Assembly: GCA_002163155.1 (NCBI GenBank)
Contig: MAAO01000002.1
Span: forward strand, 1 to 64,000
Length of the DNA: 64,000 nucleotides
Direction of reading: 5' to 3'
From: Halobacteriovorax marinus
Lineage (GTDB): Bacteria > Bdellovibrionota > Bacteriovoracia > Bacteriovoracales > Bacteriovoracaceae
How positions within the stretch are numbered: position 1 is the stretch's first letter; each line of letters opens with the position of its first letter. The translations under genes and the position numbers were made by a program. The notes under the pieces were generated by a model that had not been told where the DNA came from, did no database searches, and was given only the letters and a program-made list of their open reading frames with translations. Positions 59,193 to 64,000 of this stretch are shown piece after piece.

Positions 59193-60146
59193 GTGAAAAC
59201 TAAAACTTTAAATAATCAAAAAACAATGCCAATGCTTGGACTAGGAACTTGGCTCTCTGATGCCGGTGAAGTTTATAAAATCGTAAAATCAGCAATTAAA
59301 GATGGCTATCGACATATTGACTGTGCCGCTTGCTACGGTAATGAAAAGGAAGTGGGCCAGGCGTTAGAAGAGCTCTTTAATGAAGGCGTAGTCAAAAGAG
59401 AAGAACTCTTTATAACTTCAAAACTTTGGAGTGATTCCCACGAAAAGAAAAATGTTCTTCCAGCACTTAAGAAAACTCTAAGTGATCTAAAATTAGACTA
59501 TTTGGATCTCTACCTCATTCACTGGCCAGTTGTATTTAAAGAGGACGTTTCATTTCCAGCTGAGGGTTCTGATTATCTCGCTCTTACAGAAGTTCCAACT
59601 ATTGAAACCTATACAGAAATGGAAAACGCCGTTACAGCGGGACTCATAAAATCAATTGGAGTGGCCAATTTTAGTCAAAAGAAATTACAAGAGCTCATCG
59701 GTATGGCCAAAATCAAACCAGCTGTAAATCAGGTTGAACTTCATCCCTTCTTACAACAAACTGCGCTGGTTGAATTTTGTAAAGAACAAGACATTACACT
59801 CACGGGCTATAGTCCTCTTGGATCATCAGGTAGACCGGAAGGTATGTTGGCAGAAAACGAACCGTCTCTCTTAGAGAATAAGTTGATCGTTGAGCTTGCA
59901 AATAAGTATGATAAATCACCTGCGCAAATTCTCCTAAACTGGAATATGAATAGGGGAGTTATTGTTATTCCTAAAACGGTGACACCAAAGCGTGCTATCC
60001 AAAACTTTGAATCTCAAAACTTTGAATTAGAAAATAGTGATATGGAAAAAATTGCTGAACTCGATAAGCACTTTAGATATGTAAATGGAGGCTTCTTCAC
60101 AGGAGAGGGCTCTCCTTATACAATTGCAAATCTTTGGGACGAATAA
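59193..60146 (+). CDS. Aldo/keto reductase
   Basis: A 317-residue NADPH-dependent oxidoreductase of the AKR family. The catalytic tetrad is Asp43 and Tyr48 (DGYRHIDCAACYGNE), Lys77 (TSKLW) and His110 (YLIHWP), and the NADPH-binding end has IPKTVTPKRAIQNFES. It reduces aldehydes or ketones. I start at GTG 59193, because GGAG lies six bases upstream; an in-frame TTG at 59181 gives an extra MEIN. It is monocistronic. Confidence 0.93.
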   Translation: MKTKTLNNQKTMPMLGLGTWLSDAGEVYKIVKSAIKDGYRHIDCAACYGNEKEVGQALEELFNEGVVKREELFITSKLWSDSHEKKNVLPALKKTLSDLKLDYLDLYLIHWPVVFKEDVSFPAEGSDYLALTEVPTIETYTEMENAVTAGLIKSIGVANFSQKKLQELIGMAKIKPAVNQVELHPFLQQTALVEFCKEQDITLTGYSPLGSSGRPEGMLAENEPSLLENKLIVELANKYDKSPAQILLNWNMNRGVIVIPKTVTPKRAIQNFESQNFELENSDMEKIAELDKHFRYVNGGFFTGEGSPYTIANLWDE

Positions 60147-60151
60147 TTTTT

Positions 60152-60177
60152 TTAGTGCCAGGTTTCTTACTTGGCAC
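60152..60177. repeat. Stem-loop between convergent genes
   Basis: AGTGCCA and TGGCACT are complementary and flank an 11-base loop in the gap between the aldo/keto reductase and the RlmM-like gene. The T and A tracts are on the wrong side for either gene, so it is not a textbook terminator. Confidence 0.35.
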
Positions 60178-61200
60178 TTAGATATCTTTTCTTGAGCCCA
60201 TGACAGTCACTTCGTTCTTATTGGCATTGAGCTGCTTTAAAATAACTTTAAATTCACTCTTCTTCTCAATCTTCTTAAATTCACTAAGGATTTTGTAATT
60301 TTCATCACCTTGAAATTTAATAGTAAAAATAAAGTGCTTACAATTATTTCCAATGACCCAATTCTCAACTAATTCTAAAACTCGATCTGGAGTTGAGATA
60401 ATATCTGATACGGCCCAATCAATTTCTTCTTCAGCAACGTACTTAAAGGCATCAGTCTTTAGGAAAACTACTTTTGAATCGGCCATGAGATCTTCGCGCA
60501 ACTCAGAACGATCGATGGCTATAACTTTAGCACCACGTTTTCTCGCCACATAAGTCCATCCACCCGGGCAGGCTCCAAGATCAATGAGTACTTCCCCGTC
60601 AGTTATGGACCTTCCCATAATTTCTTGCGCCTCAACGATCTTTTTAAAGGCCCTAGAAGGAGCCTTCTTGTCGTCTTCAACATTATTAAAGCCACCGATA
60701 TAAGGAGAGATTAAAGAGTGATAAGTTTTAACTTCCGCTACACTCAAAACAGACAGAGCAATTGAGCGATCAGCTAGGACTAGTACTTGTATAAAAGAAA
60801 GTGAACGATCAAAACCTTTTCTAAGACAAAAAACTTTTTCTTTTCTAAGATTCTTAACAACTTTTTCTTTTAAGAGTTCTGCGCGACCCGTTTCTAAAAT
60901 TCCATACTTGTGGGTAATACTATAAACGTGGCAATTTATCTTTTCGCCTTCTGGTATTTTTTTAGCAATGAGCTCCACAACTTTCTTCGCCTGATTAGAA
61001 ATAGATTCCTCAGGAAGTTCAGTTGCGTTTATAAGAGTTGTTGTAGAAAATGCAAGAAATCCACCTGCAAGGTTCACTTCACTAGGAATTTTCATTAAGG
61101 CGAGACCGCTCTCAGTAGTGATCTCTTTAGTGTAATTATCACTTACTTCTTCTTTGAGGGCCTTGATCCAATTGGTGTCTTTACACAATATATAGTGCAA
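60178..61200 (-). CDS. RlmM/FtsJ-like rRNA 2'-O-methyltransferase
   Basis: A 340-residue enzyme whose C-terminal half is a Rossmann SAM methyltransferase of the FtsJ/RlmM type: SAM loop DLGACPGGW (207-215), acidic IDRSEL, and a K-D-K-E tetrad candidate (Lys186, Asp266, Lys295, Glu330). The N-terminal half (residues 1-180) resembles the THUMP-like part of RlmM, which methylates C2498 of 23S rRNA in E. coli. The start is a TTG at 61200, with AGGAG six bases upstream and TATACT further up. Confidence 0.8.
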   Translation of the reverse strand: MHYILCKDTNWIKALKEEVSDNYTKEITTESGLALMKIPSEVNLAGGFLAFSTTTLINATELPEESISNQAKKVVELIAKKIPEGEKINCHVYSITHKYGILETGRAELLKEKVVKNLRKEKVFCLRKGFDRSLSFIQVLVLADRSIALSVLSVAEVKTYHSLISPYIGGFNNVEDDKKAPSRAFKKIVEAQEIMGRSITDGEVLIDLGACPGGWTYVARKRGAKVIAIDRSELREDLMADSKVVFLKTDAFKYVAEEEIDWAVSDIISTPDRVLELVENWVIGNNCKHFIFTIKFQGDENYKILSEFKKIEKKSEFKVILKQLNANKNEVTVMGSRKDI

Positions 61201-61278
61201 CTTCTGCTCCTGAGTATAATTCTATTCTTGATTACCAACTGATAAATACACGTATTTACTTGGCTTTGGAAAGGGACC

Positions 61279-61512
61279 TTATAGCAATTTCATGCTAAAA
61301 TTCATGGATTTAACTAAGGACTCGAGCCCATTTACCTTAATTTCGTAGAGTTCGGCTAAAAGATTGCCTAATTCTCCCTTTGGGAGGCCATTTTGGTAGT
61401 ACCAGACGACGTAAGTTTCCGGTAAATCAATCAATGTTACACCTTTATGTTTTCCGTAAGGCATTGGCATCGTTTTGAGCTTGATGAGACTTTTGGGATT
61501 AAATTCTGTCAT
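61279..61512 (-). CDS. DUF3820 family protein
   Basis: A 77-residue protein of the DUF3820 family: MPMPYGKHKGVTLIDLPETYVVWY and GLPKGELGNL are the family signature. Related domains occur in DNA-binding proteins; the function is unknown. TATCTT lies close before the ATG and the ribosome site is weak. It is monocistronic. Confidence 0.85.
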   Translation of the reverse strand: MTEFNPKSLIKLKTMPMPYGKHKGVTLIDLPETYVVWYYQNGLPKGELGNLLAELYEIKVNGLESLVKSMNFSMKLL

Positions 61513-61623
61513 AAGCTAAGATACCTAGATTTTACTATTATTTAAAGGTTTTTGCGTTCATTTGTAGACTAACTTTTAAGCTCGCGCAATAATGCTTGAA
61601 TAGTTAATTTTAGGAGCAAAGTA

Positions 61624-62061
61624 ATGAGTCAGAATAATCACCCAGATGAACAAATCAGAGATTTTATTGAATCTAATCTCACGAATATTAAAGGTATTGA
61701 ATTAATTAGTTGTGAGAGTAAAGAAAGTATCGTTTTGGACGAAAAGGAAATTAGTTGGATCTATACCTTTGCAAAACCAGGCTCTAAAGTTAGTGCAGTT
61801 TTAACTATCTCTGACCCTCTTTATTTTTGTAATGTGTCTTTTCAAAAAGAGAAGACAAGTCATTTTTCTTTAAAGCCTTTTATGGAAACTGTTTTAAAGA
61901 GTGATGAAATTGAATTACTTTTTAATAGCTTCATTGATGAGAAAATATTTGAGGACGAATATACGCTAGGGTACATAGGCATTTTTAAGAAGAGTTTAGC
62001 TTTAAAAGAAGTACAAGATGTTTTAAATGGAGACTTTTGGCCAGAAGTTCCTGCTGAATAA
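61624..62061 (+). CDS. Hypothetical cytoplasmic protein
   Basis: A 145-residue acidic protein without signal or membrane segments and without a motif I recognise. The pattern of alternating strands and helices (SAVLTISDPLYFCNVSF; LGYIGIFKKSLAL) suggests a compact alpha/beta fold. TTAGGAGC before the ATG supports the start. It ends next to a small convergent gene. Confidence 0.65.
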   Translation: MSQNNHPDEQIRDFIESNLTNIKGIELISCESKESIVLDEKEISWIYTFAKPGSKVSAVLTISDPLYFCNVSFQKEKTSHFSLKPFMETVLKSDEIELLFNSFIDEKIFEDEYTLGYIGIFKKSLALKEVQDVLNGDFWPEVPAE

Positions 62062-62070
62062 GCAGGATTC

Positions 62071-62280
62071 TTAACCATTCTTAAGCGACTCCGTTTCTAG
62101 TTGAAAGTCGCTTAATTTTTTCATTAAACTTTCATTCGTTGACATGATTTTCTTAGCACTTTCGATTCTTGCAAGCAGAAGAGAGCATTCTTTTCTGCGA
62201 TCTTTTCCGCTTTCTAAAGACCCAAGATCTTTTAGGTCTTTAGAAATAGTTTCAATGAGAGTATCTTGTAGAGATGCCAA
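62071..62280 (-). CDS. Small helical protein downstream of yebC
   Basis: A 69-residue helical, charged protein with no recognised family. The start is a TTG in the tract TTTTTTTTTGG, eight or so bases after AAGGA, and only 14 bases after the yebC stop. It is thus the second gene of a yebC operon. The nine-base A/T run at its start may be prone to transcriptional slippage. Confidence 0.6.
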   Translation of the reverse strand: MASLQDTLIETISKDLKDLGSLESGKDRRKECSLLLARIESAKKIMSTNESLMKKLSDFQLETESLKNG

Positions 62281-62294
62281 AAAAAAATCCTTAT

Positions 62295-63026
62295 TTAGAG
62301 ATTAGCGAAACGTTCGTCAAACTCAATATTGTGATAAACCTTTAAAACATCTTCATCTTCTTCAAGAGAATCAACAAGTTTCATAATCGTTAGATATGTT
62401 TCGTCATCAACTTCTTTGAAAGTTAAGGGTACTTGCTCTAGTGCCGCTTCTTCGGGGGCAACATTTAATTCTTCAAGTTTCTTTGAAACTGAACCAAAGA
62501 TTTCCATGGGACCAGTAATACTAAAGAATCCATCTTCTAGTTCAATATCTTCAGCACCAAGCTCAATCATTTCCATAGTGAAATCATCTTCGTCTAAGGC
62601 ACCTTGAGGAATTTCAAAAACAGCTCTTCTATTAAAAACAAATTGTAGAGAGCCTGTAGTTCCAACTGCTCCACCTGCTTTTTTAAAGTGAACTCTCACA
62701 TTGGCAATTGTTCTAGTAGGGTTATTTGTTGAGGCTTCAACAAAAATCGCCACACCATTTGGTCCATAACCTTCATAAGTGATGTCATTGTAACCATCAT
62801 CAAGATTTCCACAACCCTTAGAAATGGCGCGATCAATATTATCTTTAGGGACATTATTCTTCTTACATTTTTCAAGGGCAACTTTTAAAAGGAAGTTTGT
62901 ACCTGGATCTTCACCACCAACTTTGGCAGCTGAAGTGACTTCCATTAAAATTTTTGTGTAGATCTGACCTCTAAGTTTATCGTTAGCACTCTTTTGCTTA
63001 ACAATATTTGCCCATTTTCTTCCCAT
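62295..63026 (-). CDS. yebC: YebC/PmpR family protein
   Basis: A 243-residue protein of the YebC/TACO1 family. The N-terminal signature GRKWANIVKQKSANDKLRGQIYTKI and the middle YEGYGPNGVAIFVEASTNNPTRTIANVR are diagnostic. Family members help ribosomes pass difficult stretches or act as transcription regulators. Acidic C-terminus. It precedes a small helical gene. Confidence 0.96.
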   Translation of the reverse strand: MGRKWANIVKQKSANDKLRGQIYTKILMEVTSAAKVGGEDPGTNFLLKVALEKCKKNNVPKDNIDRAISKGCGNLDDGYNDITYEGYGPNGVAIFVEASTNNPTRTIANVRVHFKKAGGAVGTTGSLQFVFNRRAVFEIPQGALDEDDFTMEMIELGAEDIELEDGFFSITGPMEIFGSVSKKLEELNVAPEEAALEQVPLTFKEVDDETYLTIMKLVDSLEEDEDVLKVYHNIEFDERFANL

Positions 63027-63120
63027 ATAATCCTCTTTTAATTTTTTGCCTATTATAGTGAGGAAAACACGAATGAAAAAGTAAAATGTTAATGTAATAT
63101 TAGATAGTTAGGGTGAAAAC

Positions 63121-64000
63121 TTAAAAGAATCCGGTAAGGATTAACGATAATTCTTGGTTTAGATAGTAATTTGAAAGCAGGCCAGCGACCCATTTCTTTT
63201 TGAACTTGTATTGGACACCAGCAAAACTGCTCCATTTTCGATCATAAGTGTAGAAAGCTTTATTTTCAAAGTCGTATTTTCGTCTATCGGAAATCTCAAG
63301 CTTCCTGCCATAGGAGAAGATAAATTTCCTATAAAAGAATCCTCCAGAATAGATGTGAACTTTTTCAACAGTGCTTATACGATTGGTAAATAGTGTGTAG
63401 TCGAAAGTAATAAAGGGGAGATTGAGTCCAAGGGAGTAAGAATCTACATAGAATTCTGTTGCAGTTCGTAAGGAGTTAGAATCTAGCGTCGTTGCCGTTC
63501 CCTCATCTTTAAAGCGGGAATAACCTAAGTTAAGTGGACCAAGAGAAAGGCCTAAACCTCCACCTAGATGAATATTAGAGGTCTCTTCAACATACTTACC
63601 GATAAGACCTAAATTGATAGAGAAGAAACCTTTCTTAGTTTTATATAATGAAAGTGCAGTGGCAAAAGTGTACTTCTTTGACTTGTACTTGCCGTTATCA
63701 CTTTGGATCCTTCCTTCATAGTCTTCAGTTAATTCTTTGGCGGTATTTCCAAAAAAGGTGTCATCTGAGTTTGAACTCGAAACTCCTGCTCCTACCTTTC
63801 CATTTCCAGTAACAAAGCTAAATTCAAAGCCATCCCAAGTTATAGCTTCTACGCCAAAACCTTTTACTGAGGCCATGGAAGCGGGTGAGCTGAATGAACT
63901 TGATGAAGTGGGTCTACTGGCACCTAGACCCTTATTGATAGAGTGGGTATTTCCACAACTATTGAGCTTTAAATATTTACAGGGATCGTAGGCCGCGAAG
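63121..64000 (-). CDS. Beta-rich outer-membrane-like protein, cut by the window end
   Basis: The reading frame ends at TAA 63121-63123 and is open to the window edge, so the N-terminus is missing. Visible are 292 residues. Near the edge is a region with two Cys and then a Ser-rich linker, followed from about 63876 by many amphipathic beta strands, each 9-12 residues with aromatic ends, and a final Phe (LILTGFF). This looks like a beta-barrel outer-membrane protein that inserts through a C-terminal Phe signal. An internal ATG at 63876 is unlikely to be the real start, because the frame stays open upstream. Confidence 0.65.
   Translation of the reverse strand, partial: FAAYDPCKYLKLNSCGNTHSINKGLGASRPTSSSSFSSPASMASVKGFGVEAITWDGFEFSFVTGNGKVGAGVSSSNSDDTFFGNTAKELTEDYEGRIQSDNGKYKSKKYTFATALSLYKTKKGFFSINLGLIGKYVEETSNIHLGGGLGLSLGPLNLGYSRFKDEGTATTLDSNSLRTATEFYVDSYSLGLNLPFITFDYTLFTNRISTVEKVHIYSGGFFYRKFIFSYGRKLEISDRRKYDFENKAFYTYDRKWSSFAGVQYKFKKKWVAGLLSNYYLNQELSLILTGFF

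Noticed and set aside
60152-60177. Intrinsic terminator after the aldo/keto reductase gene
   Set aside because: The hairpin is real, but the T tract precedes rather than follows it for either strand.
1-64000. CRISPR array, prophage, transposon or RNA genes
   Set aside because: I see no regularly spaced direct repeats, transposase, integrase, structural phage gene, tRNA or rRNA signature in the window.

Overview
The window is a 64 kb stretch of an AT-rich (roughly 35-37% GC by eye) Gram-negative chromosome. The best fit is a marine Bacteriovorax/Halobacteriovorax-type predator (Bdellovibrionota). This is an inference from gene content: many signal peptides and lipoboxes, several secreted hydrolases (two S1 proteases, a PHB-depolymerase-type esterase, a phospholipase A2-like protein, a protein-glutaminase-like protein), LemA/TPM proteins, an Mla-type lipid transport set, DUF6172 and YebC. 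I found no rRNA, tRNA, CRISPR array, IS element or prophage.

Layout. 1-2.5 kb: an accessory-looking segment with a 57-bp repeat in three copies around an EF-hand-like membrane protein and a secreted trypsin-like protease, then a tiny hydrophobic peptide gene with a pairing leader. 2.8-7.6 kb: DEAD-box helicase, a TetR/hydrolase operon with two matching operators, a Na/Pi symporter. 7.7-10.7 kb: an unusual lipoprotein carrying an FMN/3Fe-4S glutamate-synthase domain. 10.8-20.2 kb: CPA2 antiporter, a chemotaxis transducer and partner, a Coq4-like protein, DUF924, a TIGR02285 periplasmic protein, a fatty acid desaturase, a TIGR00266/AIM24 protein. 20.2-25.8 kb: a divergent LysR regulator facing a seven-gene operon ending in ergothioneine genes egtB-egtD. 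25.8-30.7 kb: ASCH protein, lipoprotein hydrolase, lemA-TPM-TPM operon. 30.8-37.1 kb: a membrane histidine kinase convergent with an operon of two paralogous sugar/AI-2-type binding proteins and a CHASE3-PAS sensor lacking any kinase; then DUF2182/DUF1326 and a His-rich SEC-C protein. 37.4-41 kb: a tightly coupled operon of an AurF-like di-iron oxygenase, an Asp-nucleophile alpha/beta hydrolase and two desaturases. 41-48 kb: RluF, secreted esterase and phospholipase-like proteins, an ABC1 kinase, and an MlaE-MlaF-MlaD operon whose ATPase has lost its catalytic motifs. 48-55 kb: protease lipoprotein, and a TetR-controlled DUF1330/metallo-beta-lactamase/GST block with three near-identical operators, then a hybrid histidine kinase. 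55-64 kb: secreted glutaminase-like protein, membrane glutamate synthase-family protein, a secreted protein with about 20 regularly spaced cysteines, aldo/keto reductase, RlmM-like methyltransferase, YebC, and a protein cut by the window end.

The most promising undescribed units are the di-iron/desaturase operon (37.4-41 kb), the two-binding-protein plus orphan CHASE3-PAS sensory locus (30.8-35.3 kb), the surface-anchored glutamate-synthase-domain lipoprotein (7.7-10.2 kb), and the Mla-like transporter with a pseudo-ATPase (45.8-48.1 kb). Several genes also have a good -10 hexamer 5-8 bases before the start codon and no Shine-Dalgarno sequence, which suggests leaderless mRNAs.
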